In this document: one piece after another, positions 1 through 11,800 of the stretch | Layout: each line of letters starts with the position of its first letter | Numbering within the stretch: position 1 is the first letter of the stretch | NCBI GenBank assembly: GCA_002162685.1 | Contig: MAAQ01000022.1 | Coordinates: 62,001 to 126,000, forward strand | DNA length: 64,000 bases | Source: Flavobacteriales bacterium 33_180_T64 | GTDB taxonomy: Bacteria > Bacteroidota > Bacteroidia > Flavobacteriales > Flavobacteriaceae | Direction of reading: 5' to 3' | Position numbers and translations under genes: made by a program | Notes under the pieces: model-generated | Databases searched by the model: none | The model's input: the letters and a program-made list of their open reading frames with translations, nothing else | Told to the model about the DNA's origin: nothing

Positions 1-2277
1 ATGCATAATATGCTGCAAATAAATAATGGTAATGGTTTTTTTAGCGAGATCAGTCAATTTTCTGGAATTGCCAAAACCGATTGGAGTTGGGCTTGTTTAG
101 GTGCCGATTTTGATAACGATGGTTTTAGAGACCTATTTATAACCAACGGATTTAGACGTGATGCATTTGATAAAGATGTTACCAATGAATTTTTAAAGTA
201 TGTAACCTCTAAAGAAAAAAAGCAGCGGTCAAAAAGAGAAAACGTCAAGCATATTGTAAATATGTTTAACGAAAATAAAATTCATAATTACATTTACAAA
301 AATGATGGTGATCTTAAATTTACTTCAAAAGTTAAAGATTGGGGTTTTGAAGATGCCAGCTTCTCTAACGGTGCTGCCATTGGAGATCTTGATAACGACG
401 GAGACTTAGATTTGGTAGTTAACAATATTAACGATAAAGCCTTTATATATTGTAATAATACCGAAAAAACAGGACGGAACTTTATTAAAATTAAACTGAA
501 AGGTCCTAAACAGAATCGTTTAGGATTGGGTGCTAAAATCACGCTATACATTAAGGATAGTATCCAATATTATGAGATGAAAAATGTACGAGGTTATCTA
601 TCATCTGTAGAGCCGATCGCACATTTTGGATTAGGATCACATCAGGTTATTGATTCCCTTCATGTGGTTTGGCCAGATCAAAAAACGAGTCGCATTTACA
701 ATACAAAAGCCAATATGACCCAAGTTATAAGGTATAGTAATGCTACAAAAATCATTACAAAAAAGAACAGAGATATTGAACAGCCTCTGTTTGTAGACAT
801 CACCAAAACAGCCTTTTTAAACTCTCCATTTTCACATTGTGAAAATACTTTTAACGATTTCAAGGATCAAACTCTATTACCACATAAACTCTCTACAGAA
901 GGGCCTTGTATCGCAGTTGCAGACATCAATGAGGATGGACTGGAAGATTTTTTTGTTGGAGGCGCTTCACAGCAATCAGGAAAAATCTTTATTCAAAAAG
1001 AAGGAAATCGTTTTATCGAATTACCACAAAAGGATCTTCTGAATGACAAAAATCATGAAGATACTGCGGCTGTTTTTTTTGATGCAAATGATGATGGGTA
1101 TAAGGATCTCTACGTCGTTAGCGGTGGCAATGAATTTCCAGAGAATTCTGAGCAATATCAAGATCGATTATATTTAAATGATGGAAAGGGACATTTTTCT
1201 AAAAGTAATAGTTTACCAAAAATATTAAGTAGCGGTAGCTGCGTAATCCCATTAGATTATGATAAAGATGGTGACTTGGATCTATTTATTGGTGGTCGAC
1301 TTATTCCTAAAAAATACCCATTAGCTCCTAAAAGCTATATCCTTAACAACGACTCAGGAAAATTTACAGATGTAACAGAACAAATAGCTCCAGAGCTAGA
1401 ACACCTTGGTATGGTTACAGATGCCTCTTGGCAAGACATAGATGGCGATTCTAACAATGAATTACTCATTGTTGGTGAATGGATGCCGATCACCGTTTTT
1501 CAATTAACACAAGGACAATTTACTCGAAAAATAATGTCTAGTTTAGAAAAAACCAATGGCTGGTGGAACACCATTGAAGCTAAAGATTTGGATGGCGATG
1601 GCGATCTAGATTTTGTATTAGGCAACCTTGGAGACAATTACAAATTTAAAGCTAGTAAAGAGAAACCATTTTATGTCTTTGCTTCAGATTACGATAAGAA
1701 CGGCACCAACGATATTTTTCTAGCTAAAAACTATAAGGATAAAATAGTCCCAATTCGTGGTAAAGAATGCGCTACAGAGCAACTCCCCCATTTGTCTAAA
1801 AAATTTAAAACCTATAGCGAGTTTTCAAAAACCGATATTGGTGGTCTTTTAGGAGATATCGATCCAACATCACAGAAACAAGAGGCATTTATATTTCAAT
1901 CTACCTTTTTAATTAATGACCAAGGAAATTTAATGCTTAAACCAATGCCTAATGAAGCACAATACTCTACGATACAAAGTGTAGTGATTGCCGATTTCAC
2001 TAATGATGGTAAGCCTGATATTCTTGTCGCCGGAAACAAATTTAATGTTGAAATAGAAACGACCAGAGCCGATGCTTCCATTGGAATATTCTTCAAAGGA
2101 AATGAAGCCTTTAATTTCGAAGCAACAGGTCCGACTTTCAGCGGCATCTTTCTTCCTTATAATGTAAAAGATCTTCAAATGATTCGTTTAGGCAAAAAAG
2201 GAAGTACTCATGAAAGCAAAGGTGTTCTAGTAGGGATCAATAATAAACCCTTGCAACTGTTAAGAGGCAAGCATTAG
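1..2277 (+). CDS. ASPIC/UnbV domain VCBS (FG-GAP) repeat protein, 5' truncated
   Basis: The frame is open at the window edge, so the true start lies upstream; the visible 758 residues are the C-terminal part. Calcium-binding-like FG-GAP/VCBS motifs of the DxDxDGxxD type recur (for example DFDNDGFRD near residue 38, DLDNDGDLDLVV near 130, DYDKDGDLDLFIGG near 420, DLDGDGDLDFVLGN near 530), as expected of an integrin-like beta-propeller. An ASPIC/UnbV domain sits at about residues 170-245 (GLGAKITLYIKD, RGYLSSVEPIAHFGLG, VVWPD). Family members in Bacteroidota are often around 1,100 residues, exported, and encoded near SusC/SusD pairs, so roughly a third is probably missing here. Role inferred: cell-surface or periplasmic binding protein; the ligand cannot be told from sequence. 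It ends before a bidirectional terminator. Confidence 0.9.
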   Translation: MHNMLQINNGNGFFSEISQFSGIAKTDWSWACLGADFDNDGFRDLFITNGFRRDAFDKDVTNEFLKYVTSKEKKQRSKRENVKHIVNMFNENKIHNYIYKNDGDLKFTSKVKDWGFEDASFSNGAAIGDLDNDGDLDLVVNNINDKAFIYCNNTEKTGRNFIKIKLKGPKQNRLGLGAKITLYIKDSIQYYEMKNVRGYLSSVEPIAHFGLGSHQVIDSLHVVWPDQKTSRIYNTKANMTQVIRYSNATKIITKKNRDIEQPLFVDITKTAFLNSPFSHCENTFNDFKDQTLLPHKLSTEGPCIAVADINEDGLEDFFVGGASQQSGKIFIQKEGNRFIELPQKDLLNDKNHEDTAAVFFDANDDGYKDLYVVSGGNEFPENSEQYQDRLYLNDGKGHFSKSNSLPKILSSGSCVIPLDYDKDGDLDLFIGGRLIPKKYPLAPKSYILNNDSGKFTDVTEQIAPELEHLGMVTDASWQDIDGDSNNELLIVGEWMPITVFQLTQGQFTRKIMSSLEKTNGWWNTIEAKDLDGDGDLDFVLGNLGDNYKFKASKEKPFYVFASDYDKNGTNDIFLAKNYKDKIVPIRGKECATEQLPHLSKKFKTYSEFSKTDIGGLLGDIDPTSQKQEAFIFQSTFLINDQGNLMLKPMPNEAQYSTIQSVVIADFTNDGKPDILVAGNKFNVEIETTRADASIGIFFKGNEAFNFEATGPTFSGIFLPYNVKDLQMIRLGKKGSTHESKGVLVGINNKPLQLLRGKH

Positions 2278-2689
2278 TTAGACTGCCTTCTATATCATAA
2301 AAATATTCATGGTTATCAAAGATTAAGTATCTTAGACTCATAAAAACTACCAATAAAATTGATTAAGAAAAGTAATATTACTTCCCGATACACTAAGTAA
2401 TTTCGTCTTGTATATTTGAATTCCTAGAAAGAAGGAAAAAATTTAAGACAACTGGAATTCAGAATAATTAACAATGTATTCATCCAAGCATTGATTATAG
2501 TTTCAATTCGTTCATCATGTTTCTAAGGTATTTATTTAACAACAAACATCCATATATTTTGTGTTTCAGTAAATATCATAGCAGCATTTTTTTTGAAACA
2601 AGTTAGACAAACAAAAACCCTTTCGATAATCGGAAGGGTTTTCTTTGTCAAATATGATAGAAAATCTCTAAGTCTAGATTTAAAGGCTT
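2278..2689. other. Intergenic region with one bidirectional terminator
   Basis: This 412-nt AT-rich stretch separates two convergent genes. I see no coding-like frame, RNA gene or repeat in it apart from the hairpin at 2614-2642. Confidence 0.6.
2614..2642. terminator. Bidirectional rho-independent terminator
   Basis: The arms AAAACCCTT and AAGGGTTTT pair perfectly. A G-U pair and CGA/TCG extend the stem to 13 bp around a TAA loop. T-rich tracts follow on both strands, so it can serve the plus gene ending at 2277 and the minus gene ending at 2690. Confidence 0.85.
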
Positions 2690-5509
2690 CTATTTGATCA
2701 CAAACAAATGTGTTTCATTTTCACCTTTTTGATTTGCGATTCTCACAAAGTACATACCTGGCTTCAGATCATTAAGATTTAAGGTGACATCGCTTAAAAC
2801 TGAAACTTTTTCTTGGTTAAATAACGTTGTTCCTGAAAAATCTAGAACACTAATATTTACAAGAGAGTTATTTCCATTTTTCTCCAAGACGCTCACGCTT
2901 AACATCCCTTTTGAAGGGTTAGGGTAAATCATAAATTTCTCAACAGGTTCACCAATTTCTTTCTTATGACTACCATCGGTAAATGGTAACACGCTGGCAT
3001 CAATTCGTTCCATATAATAGTCAAAATCGACACTTTCTGGTAGTCCGTTAATTAATGGTGAGGTACTTCTATAGATCCCAACAAGATAAATATCGTTACC
3101 TCTTCGTGTTACTTCTGGTACATAGATTCCTGCAAAAGAACCTGTCAAGGTTTCTGCAAGTTCCCATACTGGTACACCAAGTGTTTTATCAAACATACGT
3201 AGGTGTTCTTCATTACCTTCTTCACCGAAAGTAGCCACAAGTAAAGTTTCAGATTCATAATCAAAAAACATATCATTCAAAGTAGTTCCTCCTAAGGCAG
3301 CGCTAAAGGTGAGTGCATTTAGATCCTCATCAAAGACATCAATTTGATTGTTGTTTCCAGCATACAAATAATTATCCTGTTCGTTAAATTCTAAATTAGT
3401 ATACCATTGATTACTAAATACTAGAATATCAGGCTGCAGGACATTACCAACAATATTGAATTTCGCAATAAACATAGACGTAGTTGGAGGTATCGTATAG
3501 ATGATTCCGTTAAAGTTAATTGTAGATCCAGCACCTGAACCTAAACGATGCATAAAAAATACCTGATCTCCAACCACCTCAATATTATCCCCAATAATAG
3601 GTCCAAAACTTGAGGAGCCTGATATTGTATTATCAAATACATATGGTGTAAATGGTACTCCTGTTGTTGTATTTACTAGTGTTAAAATTGGACCTTTCTT
3701 TTGTATTGGCTGAGGCGTAACAATAAAATTCCCATTAAAACGAGCATCAGTCGATCCATAACCATAAACCAAATGTGATGTTCCTGTTGGAACAGGAGCC
3801 TGATTATCGTTTATATTTATATTTCCTTGGTATGTAATCGATATGTCCTGATTAAAAAGAACATTTAAATTCTCATCTAGCTTTATAAACTTATCGTTTT
3901 GCATCGCAGTTAAATACAGATTATCTTCATTATCAATTTGTAAATCCCCATAATGAGACCCAAAATTGGGCGATATTGGTATTTCAATATAATCTACCAA
4001 ACACTCATCGTCATCAAACTTTAATATAAATGCGCCATCTGTAAAATCTGTGTTTTGTAAAGCCGTTAATTCGGGAGATTGTTCATAAAGGTCATCTAGG
4101 TATACAAACGTATCTCCAGAAGTACTCACAACCACATTGCTAACACGTCTTTGTGAGCGGTTTGTATATCCAAAATTTAAGGGGAATGCGCCACCAACAC
4201 AACAATTCTGAAATGTAATATCTGGACCAACATTAGTTGATTGATCTTGTAATGTGATGGTATAAGGAGTGACATTGCATAAGGTTTGATAATTTGCCAC
4301 AACTCTAAGTTCAAAGTCGTCCATTAAATTAGGCATGGCAGATTCTGGTAGGGTAAAACAAAAAGTAGTACCTGCTAATGTTGGTATTGAACTCACTTCG
4401 GTTGGGAAACCAAATTGATCTACAATATAGAGCGTCATATCTAGTAACTCTGTATCTAAAGGCGCATTATAAGTACCGCAAACTTCAATTGGAAATGTAG
4501 GACAACTACCGTTGATTTCATCTAAATTGATATGTCCAAAGTCACTATCTGTACAGGCAAATTGACATGCATCATCTATATAAACATAACCATAATGTCC
4601 TGAATGTCCACAATCTGCAATACTATATTCTACCGTTACAGTTTGTCCGATTAGAGCTTGTGTATCTAATACAAAGCAGGACCATTCTGAATATAAAGGC
4701 GAATTACTATCTTGAGGGTCTGTATCAATAAAAACACAGTTGGTAGCATCAGAAACGACACATGCTTCAACAGCAACCTCTCCAGTACTGTCTAAAATTC
4801 TAACCTGAAAAAAAGGCTGTTCATTATCGTGATTACTAGGGTTTTGCATTACAGCTGCAAAATCGAAAACAAATAGCCCGTCAGTAATAGTAACTAACTG
4901 CTGCATGGTGACAATATCTGCTCCTCCCATATTAGAATTTAGTCGCATAGCAAAATCTCCTTCGCTTGTACGATTTAATTGAACCCCATATGGTAATAGA
5001 GAAGGATCGAATCCAGTACCATCGACAATTGAGGCATCTGCACTTATATCGTTTGTTGCTCCTGGGAAAACTGGAATGTTCTGATTAATGTCCATATCAC
5101 AATCGTTAAATTGTTCTGATATAGGTCCAGGACCGTATTCATGTTTAGCAAAAGCAAATCCCAGAGTTCCATTTTCGAAACCATCATTGAAACATGAATT
5201 TAAGCTTAATTGATATGCTTGATAAAATTGTTTGTATTCTGGATAAATTTCGAAAAAAGCAATTCGTAATGTCGTTCGTTTACGTTGATACAATAGCTGA
5301 TATTTTTCCCATGATGATAAATGTTGCTGATCTGCCAATTCTTCAAAAGTAAAAGACACTTGGGTACTGGCTTGATTATTTTGATAATAGACTTCAAAAA
5401 GTGCTTCTACTTCTTCGGCAGAAGAGGGCGCTACAGCATCACCTTGTGTATATGCTGTGATTGTAAATAGCATGCATGTTAGCAGCATTAATAACGTTGT
5501 TTTTTTCAT
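2690..5509 (-). CDS. Secreted T9SS type A sorting-domain protein (939 aa)
   Basis: The N-terminus is a Sec signal peptide (MKKTTLLMLLTCMLFTITAYTQ). The last ~80 residues form a T9SS type A sorting domain, beginning near FMIYPNPSKGMLSV and ending in MYFVRIANQKG. Between them are a Cys-containing beta-rich region (about residues 100-480) and a section from about 490 to 840 with repeated short beta-strand units suggestive of a propeller (YLTAMQNDKFIKLDEN, YLYAGNNNQIDVFDE). No catalytic motif is visible. The protein is expected to cross the outer membrane through the T9SS and become anchored or released. The start is followed by a typical signal peptide and no upstream in-frame start is needed. 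Function unknown; adhesin or extracellular binding is a guess. Confidence 0.88.
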   Translation of the reverse strand: MKKTTLLMLLTCMLFTITAYTQGDAVAPSSAEEVEALFEVYYQNNQASTQVSFTFEELADQQHLSSWEKYQLLYQRKRTTLRIAFFEIYPEYKQFYQAYQLSLNSCFNDGFENGTLGFAFAKHEYGPGPISEQFNDCDMDINQNIPVFPGATNDISADASIVDGTGFDPSLLPYGVQLNRTSEGDFAMRLNSNMGGADIVTMQQLVTITDGLFVFDFAAVMQNPSNHDNEQPFFQVRILDSTGEVAVEACVVSDATNCVFIDTDPQDSNSPLYSEWSCFVLDTQALIGQTVTVEYSIADCGHSGHYGYVYIDDACQFACTDSDFGHINLDEINGSCPTFPIEVCGTYNAPLDTELLDMTLYIVDQFGFPTEVSSIPTLAGTTFCFTLPESAMPNLMDDFELRVVANYQTLCNVTPYTITLQDQSTNVGPDITFQNCCVGGAFPLNFGYTNRSQRRVSNVVVSTSGDTFVYLDDLYEQSPELTALQNTDFTDGAFILKFDDDECLVDYIEIPISPNFGSHYGDLQIDNEDNLYLTAMQNDKFIKLDENLNVLFNQDISITYQGNININDNQAPVPTGTSHLVYGYGSTDARFNGNFIVTPQPIQKKGPILTLVNTTTGVPFTPYVFDNTISGSSSFGPIIGDNIEVVGDQVFFMHRLGSGAGSTINFNGIIYTIPPTTSMFIAKFNIVGNVLQPDILVFSNQWYTNLEFNEQDNYLYAGNNNQIDVFDEDLNALTFSAALGGTTLNDMFFDYESETLLVATFGEEGNEEHLRMFDKTLGVPVWELAETLTGSFAGIYVPEVTRRGNDIYLVGIYRSTSPLINGLPESVDFDYYMERIDASVLPFTDGSHKKEIGEPVEKFMIYPNPSKGMLSVSVLEKNGNNSLVNISVLDFSGTTLFNQEKVSVLSDVTLNLNDLKPGMYFVRIANQKGENETHLFVIK

Positions 5510-5814
5510 TTTAGCGTGTATTAAAAATCAAGTAGATGAAACTATACTACTAAGGTTCATTTCTATAAGACGTGGTTATCTAATCAAATGTGCTCTATTT
5601 TTATTATCTAATCAATAGGTAGTAAAGAAGTGAAGGAAAGCATTTCAAATGCGTTTGGAGAAGATGTAAAAGTGAAAAACGCATAATTATTTTTGAACTT
5701 ACAAACGGGTTTAAAAATAATAAGCAACAAAGCCTCACTGTTATATGAGGCTTTGCCTTATCTTTCCAAGCTCATTTTTTTAATACTTCATAAAAAAGAC
5801 ATGTTAGAATCGAT
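5510..5814. other. Intergenic region with terminator and a short coding-like relic
   Basis: This stretch of about 305 nt holds the terminator at 5728-5755. On the plus strand, 5612-5686 is a short open frame that reads like the tail of a protein (SKEVKESISNAFGEDVKVKNA split over 24 codons, then TAA) but has no start codon. No immunity-type gene is present downstream of the RHS giant. Confidence 0.5.
5728..5755. terminator. Rho-independent terminator after the RHS giant
   Basis: A perfect 10-bp stem, CAAAGCCTCA / TGAGGCTTTG, closes an 8-nt loop. On the minus strand it is followed by a T-rich stretch (TTGCTTATTATTTTT), so it terminates the minus-strand gene ending at 5815. The arrangement could also act on the plus strand. 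Confidence 0.75.
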
Positions 5815-8800
5815 TTATTCTTTCGTTTTCCATCCAATTTTCAAATTCGCGTTTATTCCAATAATTATTGCAACTCCAAGTCCAAAATCTAATCCATAAA
5901 ATCCTTCAGTATTAGGTGAAGCTTTAACTTTTGTTGGCATTTTATAAAGACCCACATTTTGAAAAGCTTTGCTATTCTCTGAGTTTTTTATTTTCGCCAA
6001 TGGTATTATAAAATAGATTCCACCTTCCTCAGCAACCTGCTCAGAAGAGCTATCATGCCCACGATGAACCGATTTGTAATTACCCCCTATAATTTCTTTA
6101 CCACCAATACCAACAATGACGTCAATTCCTGTTTCATATTTAACACCTTTACCATCTCCGTTTAAAATATGTTCAACCATATATGACTCAGCTTTACCGG
6201 GGTTTGTTAGGTCAACTTTGCCATTTATCAGTTCAAAACTTACGACATCCAATTTTCCTTTTACATCTATGACACCATATATTTTACCATTAACACCGAT
6301 TTGTAAACCAATATCTGCTTTAGCAGATCCATCCAAAACAAATTCCTTATCGTCGAACCAACCATTATCCAAATCATCCATAATTTTACTCCAGTCATAT
6401 TTTACATCTTCCCAAGTATCTTTCAACCAAATCTTCCATTTAGGTGGATCTCCTGGTCCATTCGGCATCATTCCATCTGGATCAATTAGATTGATAGGAT
6501 TCTGCATGGTATAATTATACGAATTCCAAGATGGCATGGCATCAGCCATAGGGTCGACACTTAACCAAACACTTGTGCTTGGGTTATAATAACGAGCTCC
6601 ATAATAATAGAGTCCTGTTTCTGTATCTAACTCTTTCCCATTAAACTTATAACGGTTTTCATAATCATCAGGGACTTCAGTATTTTTCTGCTCGATCATA
6701 GTTTCCCCAAAAGGCAAATTTGCAAAGAATTGATAAGCATCTCCTGATGCATCTGTAATAAAACTCGCCGAACCTAAGTGATCTCCATGAAAGAAATAAA
6801 TGTTTCCAGGTGCCGATTCTGAGGGTTTATCACCTTTTTGAACCTCATCGTTCTCTAAGTCATTTACTTCCAAAGCATCTTCTTTAGAAACATACTTTTT
6901 AAATTCAACCGTTCCAACACCAGATTTTATAGTTGTTTTTTGGAGATCCTGAATCTGACGTTGTTGTATCGATTTTAATTTTCCAATTAATGTCCCATCA
7001 CCAGATATTGGTGTTGCAAAATCTATATCACCATCACCTATACGACTTAAAATACGCTGACCTCCTGAAAAATAATGCTTCGTATATTCTCCATCTGGTT
7101 TCACGACAATTAAACTACTTGGGTAAGTTGTATAATTTTCAAAGGTTACACTTTGTGACTCTACTGGACTACCATTTTCATAAATCGCCGTAGGATCAGA
7201 ACTTGATTTAAAAATTCTTTGATTTGAAGCATCGTAAATATAATGGTGCATACGCATGGTTGCAATATCATGCACTACACGTAAACGATTAGATTCATCC
7301 CAATAATAATTTGAATTATTCCCATTGGTATCATTTACATTAGTTATGTTTCCATTTACATCATAGTCAAAGTTCATCGCAAAACCACTACCTACGACTG
7401 TAACAGCTGGTTCTTCTATCTTTTCTAATTTATGCGTGCCCTCTATATAAGTATATATTCTATTATATGTGTTTTTATCTACAGCGGTATTATTAATATT
7501 ATGCTGCTGTTTTTTATTGGCAATGCCATGAGAATTATTGTATTCCATAGTTAGAGAATACGAACTATTAAACGCCTCTGGATGTGAGAAACCATTCCCA
7601 TTAAATCCACCACTTGCCTCAGAAAGTCTATTTAGAATATCGTAACTGTAATTATGTGTGTAATTTCCGCCCATTTCATATTCATTATTAGAACCAGCAA
7701 GATTTTTGATTCGAGTTACATTACTTGCCTTATTATAGGTATAATGATTGTCTAGAAGTTTTGTATTGGCTCCATCAAATAATACAGCTCTACTTAAACG
7801 TCGCAGTTCAGGTTCATAGGTATAGGTTGCTCGAGTACCATTACCAAACTCCTTAGAAGTGGTTTGACCAAAATAATCATAATTGGTGTTTTTTATATAC
7901 ATATATTCACTACCATCTATGCCTCCTTGTACATTGTTTAACTGACCTCCAAGATTATAATTATAATTCACAAGTTCTCCATCAGGATATTGCACGTTCA
8001 ACACCCTATTCCAACTATCATATGCAAAGCTTGTATCAAAAGTACGTGCAGGAAGACTTGGCGCAATAACTGTTCTTGTGTTATGAACAAGTTCTCCCAT
8101 GTTTCCGTAGGTAAATGTTTGGATGCCTGTGCCATCAGTCTGTTCTATAATTCGCCCCGTTTCAAACCCTGAGTTTGCAGCCCCATAAGAAATAGTAACA
8201 TTAGCTATATTTTCTTCACCTCCAGGACCATCAGGAAAATTAGACTTTATTAAGCGATTAAATTCGTAATCGTATGTGATGAATTCGTCTGCAATAGCCA
8301 TTTTTTCTGTTTGCATCTTAATCAGGTTATTCGCATTATCGAAGAAAAATTCTGTTACACCATTATCTGGGTGAATACGACGAATCTTCCTTCCTAATAA
8401 ATCATAATCAAAATAAGTAGTAATATTATCGGCATCTGTATAGGCTTCTAATTCGTTTATTGCATTATATGTAAACAAAGTCTCTAAATTTCCATCAGGA
8501 CCTACTTGAATCGTTTTTACTTTTCGCCCTCGAGCATCAGAAAATGACATTGAAGTTATCTCATTTGCATCATTTTGCTCTATACGAGATGTCGACTTAT
8601 GTAAATTATTGCTTACCGTGTAACTAGAAAATGATTTGTTACCAGCAGCATCAATAGTCTCTTTTACACGATCTAGTTGATCATATATTGTCTCAGAGAA
8701 ATAATTAATGTTCTGATAATTATTTAGCTGATAATTCAAATCTGGAGCTGTATTCTCATGCCAAGGGTGGTATGTTTGTATAGCACGCCCTAAATGATCA

Positions 8801-11800
8801 TAAGTTACTTTTCCTGTAATGGACATCTTTTCATTTCCAGAGCCTGGACCTGGAACACCAAAAGACTCGTATTCTATATCTTTTTTAACCTGAACAATAC
8901 GTGACAAACCATCAATGAAGGTAATTGTCTTAATAGTATTATCTGGGTGTTGAACATCGAAATGTTCTGTTACACCAACAGGCATAAAGGCCTCTTCAGG
9001 AATATTAGCCACTCCAGTAAGTTGATCATGCTTGGTATAATAACGGTACTGAATTGTAAAATCTGTTCCGGGATTTTCAATTTCCTTAGGTCCAATAATC
9101 TTAGTCGTTCTACCAAAAGCATCATACTCATATTGCATAGGAGAATTAGTGATATCGATAGTTTGCAAAATTGTATCAAATTCTGGATCATAACTTGCCG
9201 AAGATGTATACCCAAATGCATCTTGTGTTTGCACTCTATATTTACCTTCTTGATCATAAGTATAGCTGTAGCTCATACGTTCTCCACTAGCATTCTCAGG
9301 ATATGTGATAGAAGATAAGTTACCAAATTCATCATAGGTCATATCTGATTCTGAAAAGAGATCATCATTATTTATTCTTGCCTTTATCCTTCCTACTGTT
9401 CCTGTGTTAAGATCGATATTTGTAGTGAAACGTTCTCTCATTTCTTCATTACCTACCGAAACTATAGTACTTTTAGGTATGTTTATTAGATTCTTATCTA
9501 ATAAAACAGCATCATCATGATAAGTTACTGTTGTTGTATATTCATCTGGTTCCGATCCTTGGTCTACATCACCATGGTTCGTGAAACTCGAAACTCTGGC
9601 TAGGTCATCATACTCCATGGTCACTTCGGAAACAATTTCATTAGCTGTACGTTCAATAATACGATTGGTTGTTTTAGTTAGCACAGCTACAGCAGATCCT
9701 CTCCCTTCTGTTCCTCCAACATCGTAAGACTCATCTAGAACATTAGTCAAATCTAAGTGTTGATTATCAGTCTGAAGACCATAAATCGTGTATTCATTTT
9801 CTGTTTCGGTAAATCGGTTATCTGGAATATCGACAGAAAAACCACTTAAGTCACTACTCCCTCCAGATTTTACATTCTTAAGTTTTACAAGACCTTGTAA
9901 ATAATAATTTTTGTTATGGTATTGCGTCGTTGTTGTACGATATACGTCTGTTAGATTTTCGTCCCTATAGTCAAATACCTTGACAGTTTCAAAACCATAG
10001 AATTCACGTTCTCTTCTATCATATTTTGCATCGTCATATCTAAATTCGGTTACGTATTGATCTTCTCCATCGTTAACAATATCATGGTACCCATCATCTA
10101 CAGTAACGCTTTTCATTACCCATTTTGAATTTGGGTTATCTGCAGTTTTTGGATTAGGATTATAATCAACACTAAAAGAACCTCCTAAAGGATTATTCAC
10201 TGTACGAAGTTTATTAGTTCTTCCTATGGCCGAATAATAAACAACTAAATCATCTCCTGAGTCTTTCACATAATCGAGATAACCATCGCCATTCATATCT
10301 TTAAATGCCTTTTCTGTATCTGTAATTGACAGACTCATGCTTCCACCAAGTGTTACTCCAAACTTCAAGTGAACTGTAGGAACAGGGCCGCAGCATACTG
10401 GGAAACCAAAATAAATTCCTGCATCAATTGCAGCTCCTACACCTCTGCTTCTCGAATCTTGTTTAAGATTTGGGTTTCCAAAAATGGGAGAAGGTGTTGT
10501 TAAACTAGTTATTGGTCCAAATTTGTTCCCTAAATTGAAACGCACTTTTCCATCATTACCATCAGATATAAGCACATCTTGAAGCCCATCTCCATTTACA
10601 TCCTGAAATGTAGAACGCGTCGTCCCATTTGATCCAGTTACACCAATATTAAAATCGATTGACCCAGAAAGAATGTTTGATGTCGCAGGGTTATTTCCAA
10701 AAATTGTTGTAAAATCTACACCCCCAGGTAATCCTACATTGACATCAAAAGTGCCTGGTTCTGATCTTCCTCCTGTGAAGAGATTAGGAAATATCTCTGA
10801 AGTACTTTCATTTATATTAAATCCTCCTTTATTAAGACGATACTTAAAAGAACCTCCTTCTTCAGCAACACGATCAACTAAACCATCTCCATTAATATCT
10901 AAGAAAATTGCTGTTTGCTCACTATCTGCTTCTATATTAACATTGATGCCTAAAGTTGCCATTGGTGGCCCTGTCGTAACGGTATTCAAATTACCCTTAG
11001 CATTAGCTTTGGGTGCTGGAGCACTTTCCGAAGCGTTAGATTTGTCTGGTCTAAGATCATTGGTACTTCCAGATAAAGAAATAGATTGACCAGAACTATA
11101 CATGTTTCCAGGCTCGCCAAACAAATGTTGTTCCAACATATTTTTATGTCCACCAGTCATATTAGACTTAGTTACTACTTGTGGATAAACCGCATCTGGA
11201 TAACGATCTCCATTAATATCAATAAAGTCTGAAACCGTATTGTTATAATCATCTGTTTCGGTATTATTAAGTGCAACAGGACCATAGCCTCCTGCTAGTG
11301 TTTTTGAAGAACTTTTTTGCACTTTATTAATAGCATGCATTCCTGTCGTTCCATTGGCATCACCCCAATCTCCTTCATCGTCTTCATCCTGAATTATTCC
11401 ACTGAATGGACCACTATTTCCACCATCATTATTTCCTCCACCAGCATAATTTACCGTTCTATAAGTTCTTGCAGCCGAAAATTGAGCTTCTGAGAGTCCT
11501 ATCCATTTTTCAGAATCTAATGATTCCATGCGTTGCGCCTTACCAGGAACAAAACTAATTTCTGGATATTCAAAATTACTTGGGTCTAGCATACCATCTA
11601 GATTTCCAAATAGATTATCTAAATCGCCAGCGGTTATTACTGTCCCTTCGCTTGGTAAATTTAAACTTTGCTGTACACACTGTGCATAATTTTCATCTTG
11701 AGGACAATTAACACCAGGAATTGAAAACGTGTGATTTAATTCTGGGTTTTCAACAATATCCTTATTTATTAGGTTTCCAAAAACATCACCTGCCATGCCT

